Translations under genes and position numbers: made by a program
Assembly: GCF_000019525.1 (NCBI RefSeq)
Contig: NC_010506.1
Span: forward strand, 2,976,001-3,040,000
Length of the DNA stretch: 64,000 nt
Source of the DNA: Shewanella woodyi ATCC 51908
GTDB lineage: Bacteria > Pseudomonadota > Gammaproteobacteria > Enterobacterales > Shewanellaceae
Direction: 5' to 3'
Notes under the pieces: model-generated
Told to the model about the DNA's origin: nothing
Database searches by the model: none
Seen by the model: only the letters and a program-made list of their open reading frames with translations
Shown: in pieces, positions 53,939-64,000 of the stretch
Layout: the number at the start of each line of letters is the position of its first letter
Position numbering within the stretch: position 1 is the first letter of the stretch

Positions 53939-56491
53939 TTAATAAATTTTAGGTGGCGGTGGCGCGAGCACCTCACGGTTACCGTTATGTCCTTGTGAAC
54001 TCACCACACCTTGTGATTCCATCTGCTCAATAATTCGGGCTGCGCGGTTATAACCTATTTTAAATTTACGCTGTACGCTGGAGATTGAGCCGCGGCGTGT
54101 TTCAGTGACAAAAGCAACCGCTTCATCATAAAGAGCATCGGTATCATCCTCAGATTCACTGGCCTCTCCCGGCAACAGCACCTGCTCTCCTTCGGTCGAG
54201 CCTTGTAAAATTTCATCAATATATTGAGGTTTACCACGGCGGTGCCAATCAGCAACAACCGCATGCACTTCATGATCGTCAATAAAGGCACCATGAACAC
54301 GATTTGGCACTGATGTTCCAGGTGGCAGATAAAGCATATCACCCATACCCAATAAGGTTTCTGCACCTTGTTGATCTAAAATGGTACGGGAATCGATACG
54401 ACTCGATACCTGAAACGCCATACGCGTTGGAATGTTGGCTTTAATTAAGCCTGTGATCACATCAACAGAAGGACGCTGAGTTGCGAGAATAAGATGAATA
54501 CCTGCAGCTCGAGCCTTTTGTGCGATACGTGCGATGAGTTCTTCAACCTTCTTACCTACAATCATCATCATATCGGCGAACTCATCGACGATAACCACAA
54601 TAGAAGGTAGCTTATCTAACTCAGGCGCTTCTGGCTCCATGCTATCAGATGATTTCCAAAGCGGATCAAAAATAGGCTGACCAGACTCCTTCGCCTCTTT
54701 TATCTTGGCGTTGTAGCCTTTAAGGTTTCTCACACCCAGTGCCGACATAAGCTTATATCGACGCTCCATCTCACCAACACACCAGCGCAATGAATTAGCC
54801 GCCTCTTTCATGTCGGTAACAACTTCACACAGAAGATGCGGGATCCCTTCATAAACTGAAAGCTCGAGCATCTTTGGGTCAATCATAATAAAGCGCACAT
54901 CATCGGGGCCTGATTTATAGAGCAGACTGGTGATCATCACATTGACCCCAACAGACTTACCCGATCCTGTTGTACCCGCAACCAGGAGGTGCGGCATCTT
55001 TCCGAGATCCACCACAACAGGCTGACCTGCAATATCTTGGCCCAGTACCATGCTTAAATGAGATTTACTCTCTGAGAAGGCTTCACTGTCTAACACATCT
55101 CTCATGAACACCGTTTCGCGGAACTTGTTTGGCAGCTCAAGGCCCACATAAGCCTTACCAGGGATCACCTCAACGACTCGTACACTTTCAGCAAGCAAAG
55201 AGCGGGCTAAATCTTTTGATAAATTCGTGATTTTTGATGCTTTTACCCCTGGCGCTAATTCAAGCTCAAAGCGAGTGACCACGGGACCTGGGAAAACACC
55301 CATGACTTTAGCAACAATATTAAAATCAGCCAGCTTAACTTCAACAAGCGCCGCGACCTGATCTAGCTCTTCACGACTAATAGGGTTATCTTGTCTGTTA
55401 GGGACATCAAGTAACGAGATACAAGGCAGAGGAGTAATAGGCAGCTTCGCCTCCTCTTCCTCTTGTCCTGGCAGTATTACAATCCCATCAACAATCTTTG
55501 CTTCTTCGACTTTCTGACGCTGAGCCGCGGTGACAGCTCCTGTCGATGTTCTGGTATCAAAATCAATCTCTTCATGCTCTGTATTATCAATTGACAATGA
55601 TGGCTCAAGCTCAGGCATATCAGCTGGGGCTGAACTATTTTCACTCTCTTGATGATCAAACTTTGGTTCTGTTCTTGGTTCGACGCGCCCCTCATCTTTA
55701 GGTTCTTTACGCATGGCGTCAAGCAAGTTAAACCTAGAGCTGGGCTTTTCTGGCTCCTCGAACTCCTCTTCATTATCGACATCACCTTCTCGATGCTGAT
55801 TACGCTTTTCTTTAAATTTATCAAACACAGACATAAAGCCGCGAGTATCTTCTGTCTCTTCAGCTCGACTGTCAAAACGAGCAGGCAGACCTCGCAGAGC
55901 ATTAAAGAGGTAAATAGTGTAATAACCAGTTAAATCCACTATTGTGAGCCAACTAATGCCCGTTAGCAGTGTAAAGCCTGCCCCTACGAAGCAAAGTAGC
56001 AGTAAAGTAGTACCTAACTTATTGAAATAAGGCAACATTGCATCTCTGATCACATCACCAGAGACACCACCGGCCGAGAACTCATAGATATCATTGGCAT
56101 TCATACTGGCCAGCGCCGCTAAACTAAATACCATAAGCAGGAAGCCTATTAGACGTAGTCCAACTGAAAAGTAATCAATTTCCAACAACTTATGTGTGCG
56201 TTTAAACAGTAACCACCCTGTTAGTGCCATAATGATAGGAATGAGATAAGCGGTATAACCAAAAAAATAGAACAACACATCCGCACACCAAGCACCGACG
56301 GCTCCGGTGAGGTTTAAGATCTCACCTTCGAAATTTGACTGACTCCAACCTGGGTCTGAAGAATGAAAGCTACTTAAGGCTAGGAGTACGTAAGTTGCTA
56401 ACATGCAACATATAATGAGGCCTCCTTCCAGAAGGCGCTGCACGCCAGTGAGCGTTTTGACACTATTTCCCTTAGACAAATGAAAACCCAT
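53939..56491 (-). CDS. ftsK: DNA translocase FtsK
   Basis: 850 residues. Four or five N-terminal membrane helices (about 20-200) anchor it at the septum. A charged linker (about 210-345) is much shorter than in E. coli FtsK. The motor has Walker [17 protein letters not shown] and Walker [21 protein letters not shown]. The C-terminal winged-helix gamma domain ends in a Pro-rich PPPPKIY tail, and its recognition part includes [20 protein letters not shown]. It translocates DNA and activates XerCD at dif. No strong ribosome-binding site precedes the ATG, so the start may be slightly different. Confidence 0.96.
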   Translation of the reverse strand: MGFHLSKGNSVKTLTGVQRLLEGGLIICCMLATYVLLALSSFHSSDPGWSQSNFEGEILNLTGAVGAWCADVLFYFFGYTAYLIPIIMALTGWLLFKRTHKLLEIDYFSVGLRLIGFLLMVFSLAALASMNANDIYEFSAGGVSGDVIRDAMLPYFNKLGTTLLLLCFVGAGFTLLTGISWLTIVDLTGYYTIYLFNALRGLPARFDSRAEETEDTRGFMSVFDKFKEKRNQHREGDVDNEEEFEEPEKPSSRFNLLDAMRKEPKDEGRVEPRTEPKFDHQESENSSAPADMPELEPSLSIDNTEHEEIDFDTRTSTGAVTAAQRQKVEEAKIVDGIVILPGQEEEEAKLPITPLPCISLLDVPNRQDNPISREELDQVAALVEVKLADFNIVAKVMGVFPGPVVTRFELELAPGVKASKITNLSKDLARSLLAESVRVVEVIPGKAYVGLELPNKFRETVFMRDVLDSEAFSESKSHLSMVLGQDIAGQPVVVDLGKMPHLLVAGTTGSGKSVGVNVMITSLLYKSGPDDVRFIMIDPKMLELSVYEGIPHLLCEVVTDMKEAANSLRWCVGEMERRYKLMSALGVRNLKGYNAKIKEAKESGQPIFDPLWKSSDSMEPEAPELDKLPSIVVIVDEFADMMMIVGKKVEELIARIAQKARAAGIHLILATQRPSVDVITGLIKANIPTRMAFQVSSRIDSRTILDQQGAETLLGMGDMLYLPPGTSVPNRVHGAFIDDHEVHAVVADWHRRGKPQYIDEILQGSTEGEQVLLPGEASESEDDTDALYDEAVAFVTETRRGSISSVQRKFKIGYNRAARIIEQMESQGVVSSQGHNGNREVLAPPPPKIY

Positions 56492-56636
56492 AAAAAAGAT
56501 AAAGACAGGTAAAGGTAAGATATCAAAATTATGGTGAATTTGCAGCGGTTAAACCTATCTAAAGGCAATAAGATGAATCTAAATTAATGTAAACGATGAT
56601 TTTATCGCCATTCGAAAGATCATATGGCGGAATAAG

Positions 56637-56661
56637 AAAAGGAGCCATAGTTGGCTCCTTT
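56637..56661 (-). terminator. Terminator of lrp
   Basis: GGAGCCA-TAGT-TGGCTCC on the minus strand is followed by TTTTC. It separates lrp from ftsK. Confidence 0.9.
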
Positions 56662-56681
56662 GTCATTACTACCTTTAAATC

Positions 56682-57185
56682 CTAAGATTCAGCGGTAATA
56701 TTTATTGCAACTTTATTAGTTTGCTTGACCTCTTCCATCACCACGTAGGTACGTGTGTCAGAAACAGATGGCAACTTAAGTAAAGTTTCACCTAATAAAC
56801 GTCGGTATGCAGACATGTCTGATACACGCGTCTTCAACAGATAGTCAAAATCGCCTGAAACTAGATGACACTCTTGAATGTCGTCAAGTAACTGTACGGC
56901 ACGATTGAACTTATCAAACACTTCCGAACTATCACGATTGAGCGTAATTTCAACGAATACGAGTAAAGAAGCACCCAAAAAATGGGGGTTTACTAATGCC
57001 GTATATCCGTTGATATACCCCTGCTTTTCGAGTCTTTTAACTCTCTCTAAGCAAGGAGTGGGACTAAGCCCTACACGTTTCGATAGCTCCACATTGGAAA
57101 TGCGACCATCCATCTGCAGTTCATTAAGTATGTTTCGATCTATGCGATCTAAGTCTTTTATTGGACTCTTTTTATTATTAACCAT
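56682..57185 (-). CDS. lrp: Leucine-responsive regulatory protein Lrp
   Basis: 167 residues, very close to E. coli Lrp. The helix-turn-helix is DLDRIDRNILNELQMDGRIS and LSKRVGLSPTPCLERVKRLE. The RAM effector domain has VFVEITLNR, CHLVSGDFDYLLKTRVSDMS and SDTRTYVVMEEVKQTNKVAI. It is a global regulator of amino-acid metabolism. It lies divergently from ald across 180 bp, so Lrp probably controls ald and itself. The neighbouring ftsK-lolA block is in the usual order. Confidence 0.97.
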   Translation of the reverse strand: MVNNKKSPIKDLDRIDRNILNELQMDGRISNVELSKRVGLSPTPCLERVKRLEKQGYINGYTALVNPHFLGASLLVFVEITLNRDSSEVFDKFNRAVQLLDDIQECHLVSGDFDYLLKTRVSDMSAYRRLLGETLLKLPSVSDTRTYVVMEEVKQTNKVAINITAES

Positions 57186-57365
57186 ATTATTAACCTTGCT
57201 TTATCACTAAAACAACATTTATCACTACGTATGTCGAAAGTTCAGCAGCATAAACTGCCGAACTGATACTATACTAGATTTCCCTGAACTAATCACGTTC
57301 AGGTCACGACAAAATCACAATTATTCCCATATATAATGGGTTTTTATGCAATTTGAGGCTCGAAG

Positions 57366-58481
57366 ATGATAATTGGTGTACCTAAAGAAATCAAAAACCA
57401 CGAGTATCGCGTTGGAATGGTCCCATCAAGCGTACGTGAATTAACCATTAAAGGTCATAAGGTCTTTATTGAAACTAATGCTGGTTCAGGAATTGGTTTT
57501 ACAGATCAAGATTATATCGACGTTGGCGCATCTATTTTAGCCACTGCAGCTGAAGTGTTTGCAACAGCAGATATGATAGTTAAAGTTAAAGAGCCACAAG
57601 CTGTTGAACGTGCGATGTTACGTGAAGATCAGCTGCTATTTACCTACCTTCACCTTGCTCCTGACCTCCCTCAAACTGAAGACTTAGTCAAAAGTGGATC
57701 AGTTTGTATCGCTTATGAAACCGTCACCGATGACCGCGGTACATTACCACTTCTTGCTCCTATGTCAGAAGTTGCTGGCCGTATGTCTATTCAAGCTGGC
57801 GCCATGGCGCTTGAAAAGTCTATGGGCGGTCGCGGTATGCTACTTGGTGGTGTTCCTGGGGTTGAACCAGCTAAAGTCGTCATCATCGGCGGCGGCATGG
57901 TGGGAACCAATGCCGCGCAGATGGCTGTTGGTCTAGGTGCTGACGTTGTCATTTTAGATCGTAGCATCGACGCACTGCGCCGTTTGAATGCTCAGTTCGA
58001 CAATAAGGTTAAAGCTATCTACTCTACTGCTGATGCTATTGAGAAGCATGTGTTAGAAGCTGATCTTGTGATCGGTGGCGTCCTAGTACCTGGTGCTGCA
58101 GCGCCAAAACTAGTGACTAAAGAGCACATTAAGAGCATGAAGCCTGGCTCTGCAATTGTTGATGTTGCTATTGACCAAGGTGGCTGTATCGAAACCTCTC
58201 ATGCAACTACACACCAAGATCCAACCTATATTGTTGATGATGTAGTCCACTACTGTGTTGCTAACATGCCTGGCGCTGTTGCACGCACGTCAACATTTGC
58301 ACTAAACAATGCAACACTTCCTTATATCATCAAACTTGCAGATCTTGGTTACAGAGATGCCCTTTTGAATGATAAACACCTATTAAACGGTCTTAATGTT
58401 ATGCATGGTAAGATCACGTGCCTTGAAGTTGCAGAAGCGCTTAACTTTGAGTTCGTAGACCCAAAAATTTTACTTAGCTAA
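57366..58481 (+). CDS. ald: Alanine dehydrogenase
   Basis: 371 residues, hexameric NAD-dependent enzyme of the Ald/PNT family. Motifs are [20 protein letters not shown] at the N terminus, [20 protein letters not shown] at about 139-158, and the NAD-binding [20 protein letters not shown] at about 170-189. It converts alanine to pyruvate and ammonia and back. It stands divergently from lrp, which often regulates ald. In E. coli lrp is next to trxB, so ald is an insertion in that neighbourhood. A terminator follows. Confidence 0.97.
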   Translation: MIIGVPKEIKNHEYRVGMVPSSVRELTIKGHKVFIETNAGSGIGFTDQDYIDVGASILATAAEVFATADMIVKVKEPQAVERAMLREDQLLFTYLHLAPDLPQTEDLVKSGSVCIAYETVTDDRGTLPLLAPMSEVAGRMSIQAGAMALEKSMGGRGMLLGGVPGVEPAKVVIIGGGMVGTNAAQMAVGLGADVVILDRSIDALRRLNAQFDNKVKAIYSTADAIEKHVLEADLVIGGVLVPGAAAPKLVTKEHIKSMKPGSAIVDVAIDQGGCIETSHATTHQDPTYIVDDVVHYCVANMPGAVARTSTFALNNATLPYIIKLADLGYRDALLNDKHLLNGLNVMHGKITCLEVAEALNFEFVDPKILLS

Positions 58482-58506
58482 ACTATTTTAGCCAAGTAAA
58501 AATTCA

Positions 58507-58529
58507 GGGAGCCATCGGCTCCCTTTTTT
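58507..58529 (+). terminator. Terminator of ald
   Basis: GGGAGCC-ATC-GGCTCCC forms a 7-bp GC-rich stem followed by six T residues. Confidence 0.95.
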
Positions 58530-58612
58530 CGATTAGAACAATCTAAAAGAATAAGTAGAGAGGCCTTTACCCGCTGGCGTAAATTCCCTACAATCCCTGC
58601 AATTCGCTATAA

Positions 58613-59584
<972 letters not shown>

Positions 59585-59611
59585 ACCATAGGCTAAAGAA
59601 TTAATTTTACT

Positions 59612-59637
59612 AGCAGGCTTTTAGGCCTGCTTTTTTT
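59612..59637 (+). terminator. Terminator of trxB
   Basis: AGCAGGC-TTTTAG-GCCTGCT followed by seven T residues; also positioned to serve the convergent nnrU-like gene. Confidence 0.93.
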
Positions 59638-59655
59638 ACCTCTATTTACTAGAAG

Positions 59656-60216
59656 TTAGACTATAGCCACACCAGAAAGATATGGATGGATCAGGGCTAA
59701 AATCACAAATATAACTCCCCCCACCAATAGCACTTTTATCTCATTGCGCCATGAAACAGGCTCAGGTTTAGACCAAGCCCCCTCTCTTTTGTTGATAAAA
59801 TAGATCTGCCAGAGTGACCATAGACACATACCACCAAATAAGATGAGTGAGCGACTATCACCATTTAATATCAAATGGGCGATTGACCAAACTAATACAC
59901 TGGTCAGTTGGGGATGCCTAATGACTCTTTTGATATTCGTTTTCTGTTTTGCAGCAGCAAATAACATTGATGCGATCAACATCAAAACCACAGCAATTGG
60001 TTTTGTGCTTTGAGGGAGTGTGTAGACAAACTCAATCGGCGCCGCTCTCCAACCAAAAACAATCAAACAAAGTGATGAGATGATTAAAATAGAAAAAGAG
60101 AGCATGTAACCTTTATCGCTAGTTTTCGCTATCCAACTCTGCTTTAAAGAAGGTGTGGCAGAGGGAATAAAGTGCACAAGTGACCACAGTAACAAACCTA
60201 CCAGTAACATCCACAT
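59656..60216 (-). CDS. NnrU-family membrane protein
   Basis: 186 residues with about five or six membrane helices. NnrU marks are LLLWSLVHFIPSATPSLKQ at the N terminus, FGWRAAPIEFVYTLPQSTKP at about 54-73, and VIRHPQLTSVLVWSIAHLIL at about 96-115. Residues there include His and Arg conserved across NnrU and isoprenylcysteine methyltransferase-like proteins. NnrU is linked to nitric-oxide reduction in denitrifiers, but orthologues occur broadly; no nitrogen-oxide genes are nearby. GGAG precedes the ATG. Confidence 0.87.
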   Translation of the reverse strand: MWMLLVGLLLWSLVHFIPSATPSLKQSWIAKTSDKGYMLSFSILIISSLCLIVFGWRAAPIEFVYTLPQSTKPIAVVLMLIASMLFAAAKQKTNIKRVIRHPQLTSVLVWSIAHLILNGDSRSLILFGGMCLWSLWQIYFINKREGAWSKPEPVSWRNEIKVLLVGGVIFVILALIHPYLSGVAIV

Positions 60217-60328
60217 AGGCGCTCCAAGTAAAATATGATGGTGATAACATGCAGGCTAAATCAGTTTAATGTCAACAAAAAGTGATGTGAACAATCGGTA
60301 GCTATGGATAAAACCAGGAAAGGAAACT

Positions 60329-60353
60329 AAAAAAGGGACCCGAAGGTCCCTTT
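60329..60353 (-). terminator. Terminator of the thrS-infC-rpmI-rplT operon
   Basis: AAAGGGACC-TTCG-GGTCCCTTT with a UUCG tetraloop on the minus strand, followed by T residues, 20 nt after rplT. Confidence 0.95.
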
Positions 60354-60372
60354 CTAAAGCAGATTCAACTAA

Positions 60373-60732
60373 TTACTTAGCTAAAGCTTCTTTTGCTTTC
60401 TCAACTAAAGTTGTAAATACAACTTTATCAAAAACAGCGATGTCAGCCAGGATCTTACGATCGATTTCAATAGAGGCTTTTTTCAAACCATTAATGAAAC
60501 GGCTGTAAGACAGACCATTTTGACGAGAAGCCGCATTGATACGTGCAATCCAAAGTTGACGGAATTGACGTTTCTTCTGACGACGGTCACGGTAAGCATA
60601 TTGACCAGCTTTAGTTACAGCCTGAACTGCAACGCGGTAAGTACGTGAGCGAGCTCCGTAATAACCTTTGGCTAATTTAAGTACTTTCTTGTGACGAGCA
60701 CGAGCGGTTACACCACGCTTAACTCTAGGCAT
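60373..60732 (-). CDS. rplT: 50S ribosomal protein L20
   Basis: 119 residues, basic. [40 protein letters not shown] and [20 protein letters not shown] are typical of L20. It is needed for early assembly of the large subunit, and in enterobacteria represses rpmI-rplT by binding its mRNA. It is the last gene of the operon, 18 nt after rpmI, and precedes the terminator. Confidence 0.98.
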
Positions 60733-60750
60733 TGTTCATTGCTCCTTTAA

Positions 60751-60945
60751 TTAAGCGTATGGTAGTTGACGTGCAATTGCTGGCACATCAGACTTAGCTA
60801 CTAAACATTTTGCACGTAAGTGACGTTTACGCTTAGTGCTCTTCTTGGTCAAAATGTGACGTAAATGGGCTTGCTTACGCTTGAAACCATTGGCGGTTTT
60901 CTTAAAACGCTTCGCTACACCCTTGTCTGTTTTCATTTTAGGCAT
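60751..60945 (-). CDS. rpmI: 50S ribosomal protein L35
   Basis: 64 residues from the ATG at 60945, giving the standard [20 protein letters not shown] start; the open frame runs 8 codons upstream without need. [20 protein letters not shown] completes the signature. GGAG lies upstream. In other gammaproteobacteria translation of this gene is repressed by L20. Confidence 0.98.
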
Positions 60946-61030
60946 TGCTAAAACTCCGCATTGGGACATTAATAAAACGCAAGGCGAGCAGAGACCTTAA
61001 CAGACCCCTGCTACTTTTTGGTTGGCCTTA

Positions 61031-61573
61031 CTATTTCTTTTTCGGCGCGAGTACCATCACAGCTTGGCGACCTTCCATTTTCGGGAAGGACTCAACTACT
61101 GCTATCTCAGCCAAATCATCTTTAATACGATTCAAAAGATTCATACCAAGACTTTGGTGAGCCATCTCACGACCACGGAAACGCAGCGTAACTTTCGCTT
61201 TGTCGCCGTCATCTAGAAAACGATTCAGGTTGCGTAGTTTTACCTGATAATCGTTTTCATCTGTACCGGGACGGAATTTTATTTCCTTCACCTGTACAAT
61301 TTTCTGCTTCTTCTTTTGTTCTTTTTGAGATTTTGCTTTATCAAAAAGAAACTTTCCGTAGTCCATTATACGGCAAACCGGCGGCTCAGCGTTAGGACTA
61401 ATTTCAACAAGATCCACACCGGCTTCATCAGCTAGTTCTTGTGCTTCTCTGATTGTCATTAACCCTAGAGGCTCACCATCTAAACCATTTAGACGTACTT
61501 CTGAAATTCCGGTGATGAGTTCGTTAATTCTGTTCGGGGCCGCCTGGCGCCCTGCTGTTTTTTTGATCTTTAT
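61031..61573 (-). CDS. infC: Translation initiation factor IF-3 with an AUA start codon
   Basis: 180 residues, the exact length of E. coli IF-3, when begun at the ATA at 61573. GGAGG lies 8 nt before it. The N terminus then reads (M)[18 protein letters not shown], and the frame continues through [20 protein letters not shown] to [20 protein letters not shown]. An ATG start at 61459 would lose 38 conserved residues. IF-3 itself discriminates against non-AUG/GUG/UUG starts, so such a codon allows feedback repression; E. coli uses AUU. The ribosome site overlaps the end of thrS, 3 nt upstream. Confidence 0.95.
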
Positions 61574-61576
61574 GAC

Positions 61577-63505
61577 CTATTCCTCCAACAAATTGAGACT
61601 ACGGAGCGAAATTTGTTCTTTTATCTTAGATGCAAATTCAGAAATTTGAATCTTACCTAAGTCAACACCATCTCTGGTTCGCACCGCAACTTCCTTATTT
61701 TCCATCTCTTGATCACCTACGACCAATAAATAAGGTACACGCCTTAGTGTGTGTTCGCGTATCTTAAAGCCTATCTTCTCATTCCTCAAGTCTTTAGAGG
61801 CACGAATACCGTTTTCTTTTAAAATATTTACGACTTCGTCGACATAATCGGACTGTTTGTCGGTAATATTCATCACAACGGCTTGCATAGGCGCTAACCA
61901 AGTAGGGAATTTACCCGCATACTCTTCGATTAGAATGCCTAAGAAACGCTCTAATGAGCCTAATATTGCACGGTGGATCATCACTGGAGTTTGGCGACTA
62001 TTGTCTTCAGCAACATAAGTTGCACCAAGACGTCCTGGTAGTGCGTAATCTAGCTGAACCGTACCACACTGCCATGCACGATCTAGACAGTCATGGAGTG
62101 TAAATTCAATTTTAGGACCATAGAAAGCACCTTCACCAGGTAAGATTTCATAGGCGATATCATTCGCTGTTAGCGCTTGTTTAAGTGCTTCTTCCGCGCG
62201 ATCCCACATATCATCGTCACCGATGCGTTTTTCTGGACGTGTAGAGAGCTTAACCACGATATCTTTGAAGCCAAAGGTCTCATAAGTATCGTAAACCATC
62301 TTAATACAAGCACTCACCTCTTGCTGAACTTGATCTTCAGTACAGAAAACATGGGCATCATCTTGAGTAAAGCCGCGAACACGCATTAAGCCGTGTAATG
62401 AACCCGATGGCTCATTGCGGTGACAACAACCAAACTCAGCCATACGAAGTGGCAGATCACGGTAAGACTTCAAACCTTGATTGAAGATCTGCACATGACC
62501 TGGGCAGTTCATCGGCTTAATCGCATATTCACGATTTTCAGAGTTAGTTGTGAACATCGCCTCTGAGTATTTATCCCAATGTCCAGAGCGTTCCCAAAGT
62601 ACGCGATCCATCATTAACGGACCTTTCACTTCTTGGTAGGTGTATTGACCTAGCTTTTGACGAATAAACTTCTCAAGTTCAAGGAACAGGCTCCAACCAT
62701 CGTTATGCCAGAACACCATACCAGGTGCTTCCTCTTGCATATGATAAAGGTCAAGCTGTTTACCTATCTTACGATGATCGCGTTTTGCCGCTTCTTCTAA
62801 ACGATTAAGATGGACTTTAAGTGCTTTCTTATCTGCCCAAGCAGTACCATAAACACGTTGAAGCATCTTGTTGTCAGAGTTACCGCGCCAATAGGCACCA
62901 GCAACACTCATTAACTTAAAGTGTTGGCAAAACTTCATGTTTGGAACATGAGGACCCCGGCACATATCAACATACTCTTCATGGTGATATAGCGCTGGTT
63001 GATCGTCTTTACTGATATTTTCATCCAAGATTTCCATCTTGTATGTTTCACCACGTGCTTCAAACGTATCACGGGCGACTTGCCAGCTACCTACTCGCTT
63101 TTCAACTATATAGTTAGTCTTAGCAAGTTGTACCATGCGCTTCTCCAGCGCATCGATATCTTCCTGGGTCAGCTTGTGGTCAAGATCGATATCATAATAG
63201 AAGCCATTATCGATTACTGGACCAATTGCCATTTTCGCTTCCGGCCATAACTGCTTGAATGCATGGCCTAATAGATGAGCACATGAGTGACGAAGGATCT
63301 CAACACCCTCTTCATCTTTTGCTGTGATGATAGATAACTCTGAATCTGTGTCTATGATATCGCAAGCATCTTTCAGCTCGCCATTAACTCGACCGGCAAT
63401 ACACGCTTTCGCGAGGCCAGGTCCGATATCAGCAGCAACATCTAAAGTAGAAACAGGGGTAGCAAACTCACGTTTGCTTCCATCAGGAAGTGTAATAACA
63501 GGCAT
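61577..63505 (-). CDS. thrS: Threonyl-tRNA synthetase
   Basis: 642 residues, class IIa. N1 TGS domain (about 1-60), N2 editing domain with [20 protein letters not shown] (the HxxxH zinc-like site), and catalytic core with motif 2 [20 protein letters not shown]. The anticodon domain follows from about 540 ([20 protein letters not shown]). It charges tRNA-Thr and edits Ser-tRNA-Thr. AAGGAA precedes the ATG. A hairpin with CGU just upstream may be an autoregulatory operator. First gene of the thrS-infC-rpmI-rplT operon. Confidence 0.98.
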   Translation of the reverse strand: MPVITLPDGSKREFATPVSTLDVAADIGPGLAKACIAGRVNGELKDACDIIDTDSELSIITAKDEEGVEILRHSCAHLLGHAFKQLWPEAKMAIGPVIDNGFYYDIDLDHKLTQEDIDALEKRMVQLAKTNYIVEKRVGSWQVARDTFEARGETYKMEILDENISKDDQPALYHHEEYVDMCRGPHVPNMKFCQHFKLMSVAGAYWRGNSDNKMLQRVYGTAWADKKALKVHLNRLEEAAKRDHRKIGKQLDLYHMQEEAPGMVFWHNDGWSLFLELEKFIRQKLGQYTYQEVKGPLMMDRVLWERSGHWDKYSEAMFTTNSENREYAIKPMNCPGHVQIFNQGLKSYRDLPLRMAEFGCCHRNEPSGSLHGLMRVRGFTQDDAHVFCTEDQVQQEVSACIKMVYDTYETFGFKDIVVKLSTRPEKRIGDDDMWDRAEEALKQALTANDIAYEILPGEGAFYGPKIEFTLHDCLDRAWQCGTVQLDYALPGRLGATYVAEDNSRQTPVMIHRAILGSLERFLGILIEEYAGKFPTWLAPMQAVVMNITDKQSDYVDEVVNILKENGIRASKDLRNEKIGFKIREHTLRRVPYLLVVGDQEMENKEVAVRTRDGVDLGKIQISEFASKIKEQISLRSLNLLEE

Positions 63506-63521
63506 GAAAATTCCTTATCCA

Positions 63522-63545
63522 GTGGTGACCCCTACGTAGGGCCAC
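63522..63545 (-). promoter_or_regulatory. thrS leader hairpin resembling the anticodon arm of tRNA-Thr
   Basis: The mRNA of this strand reads GUGGCCCUACGUAGGGGUCA in front of thrS. It can fold as CCCU-ACGU-AGGG, with CGU, a threonine anticodon sequence, in the loop at -31 to -29 from the AUG. In E. coli a hairpin with CGU at about -34 to -32 is the ThrRS-binding operator. The match in position and loop sequence suggests conserved autoregulation, but binding is not shown. Confidence 0.5.
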
Positions 63546-63791
63546 TTGCTAATTAAATAATAAAATGAAAAGCACTTATGGGATAAGCCATTACAAGAGT
63601 CTTATACACCTTAAGCACAAGAGCGTAATTCTACGAGATCACGGCAGTCCTACGCAAGAGGTTACCAAGATTTATGGTATAGAAAAGTATCACAACCTGC
63701 TTTTGCTAATGTCATGATTTTAAAATTTTATTGTCATGTTTCTTTAATATCAAATCTCTACTCTATCCAGAAAATAACTAAGGAGGTAAAA

Positions 63792-64000
63792 ATGATCAAT
63801 TTAATACTGCTTACAAGCGCTCTACTTCAGCTTCCAAGCAATACGCTTGTTAGCAATGATGTTACAAAAACGACTTTAGAAACTGTGCATACGAAAGCCT
63901 TCATAGAAACATGGGAGCCTCAGGAACACTCTGTTAGCTTAGATAATATAGAACAACGGCTATCAATGGAGATAATGGCTAACCTTGATGGCGAATTTGA
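63792..64000 (+). CDS. Partial exported protein of unknown function
   Basis: The reading frame begins with an ATG 5 nt after a strong AGGAGGT and continues to the window edge, giving 69 codons. The N terminus INLILLTSALLQLPSNTLVS is short and hydrophobic, probably a signal peptide without many positive charges. The start of the mature part (TTLETVHTKAFIETWEPQEH) is soluble. No motif is recognised, and the gene continues outside the window. It is divergent from thrS. Confidence 0.6.
   Translation, partial: MINLILLTSALLQLPSNTLVSNDVTKTTLETVHTKAFIETWEPQEHSVSLDNIEQRLSMEIMANLDGEF

Noticed and set aside
63506..63600. T-box riboswitch before thrS
   Set aside because: No T-box sequence, long leader or antiterminator is present; the hairpin resembles the E. 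coli-type protein-binding operator instead.

Overview
The window reads as a chromosomal segment of a marine gammaproteobacterium, most likely Shewanella or a close relative (Alteromonadales). The right third carries gammaproteobacterial housekeeping blocks in familiar order (lrp, ftsK, lolA, rarA, crcB, serS on one strand; thrS-infC-rpmI-rplT). Many products there are close to their E. coli counterparts: Lrp, IF3, L20, L35, TusBCDE, and the PunR/PunC pair. No species assignment is possible from the sequence alone.

Layout. (1) 0.3-2.4 kb: an AT-rich, overlapping two-gene cassette of unrecognised proteins. The first looks like a PD-(D/E)XK-type nuclease, so this is a candidate defence system. 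It ends in a strong terminator and is followed by about 1.8 kb of gene-poor DNA. (2) 4.3-17.8 kb: accessory metabolism. It holds a macrodomain/SirTM pair (reversible protein ADP-ribosylation), a SnoaL-like exported protein with a divergent LysR regulator, a kelch protein, a LytTR regulator with a PhoD-like phosphatase, a DksA-like protein, and a leftward run egtB-egtD-flavin disulfide reductase-DUF427-msrB-phzF that suggests thiol/redox defence centred on ergothioneine. (3) 18.1-18.7 kb: a methyltransferase pseudogene. (4) 18.9-25.4 kb: a small exported protein, a peroxiredoxin, a questin-oxidase-like protein, two tandem Xi-class glutathione transferases with a divergent LysR regulator, a quinol-monooxygenase-like protein and a nitroreductase. 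Together these suggest quinone/electrophile detoxification. (5) 25.4-32.5 kb: a three-gene cassette (M15-type peptidase, DUF2971, membrane protein), a DsbA-like protein, a LysE exporter, an exported DUF3103-like protein behind a Fur-like site, a Xre/RES toxin-antitoxin pair with a duplicated operator-like repeat, and a GGDEF remnant.

(6) 32.7-49.9 kb: a Lon-family protease, manganese pyrophosphatase, SOS-controlled umuDC with a perfect LexA half-site pair, an RND efflux pair, a META-domain lipoprotein, tRNA-Ser(UGA) beside a decayed partial copy of itself, punC/punR, yccA and tusDCB-tusE. (7) 50-64 kb: a 41-residue membrane protein missed by ordinary ORF calling, serS, crcB, rarA, lolA, ftsK, lrp, ald, trxB, nnrU-like, rplT, rpmI, infC (AUA start), thrS, and the start of an exported protein cut by the window edge.

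Most worth checking: the two-gene cassette at the left end; the SirTM/macrodomain pair without its usual lipoylation partners; the egtBD-linked flavin reductase; the M15/DUF2971/membrane cassette; and a hairpin in front of thrS that displays CGU 29-31 nt upstream of the start codon, as expected for a ThrRS operator.
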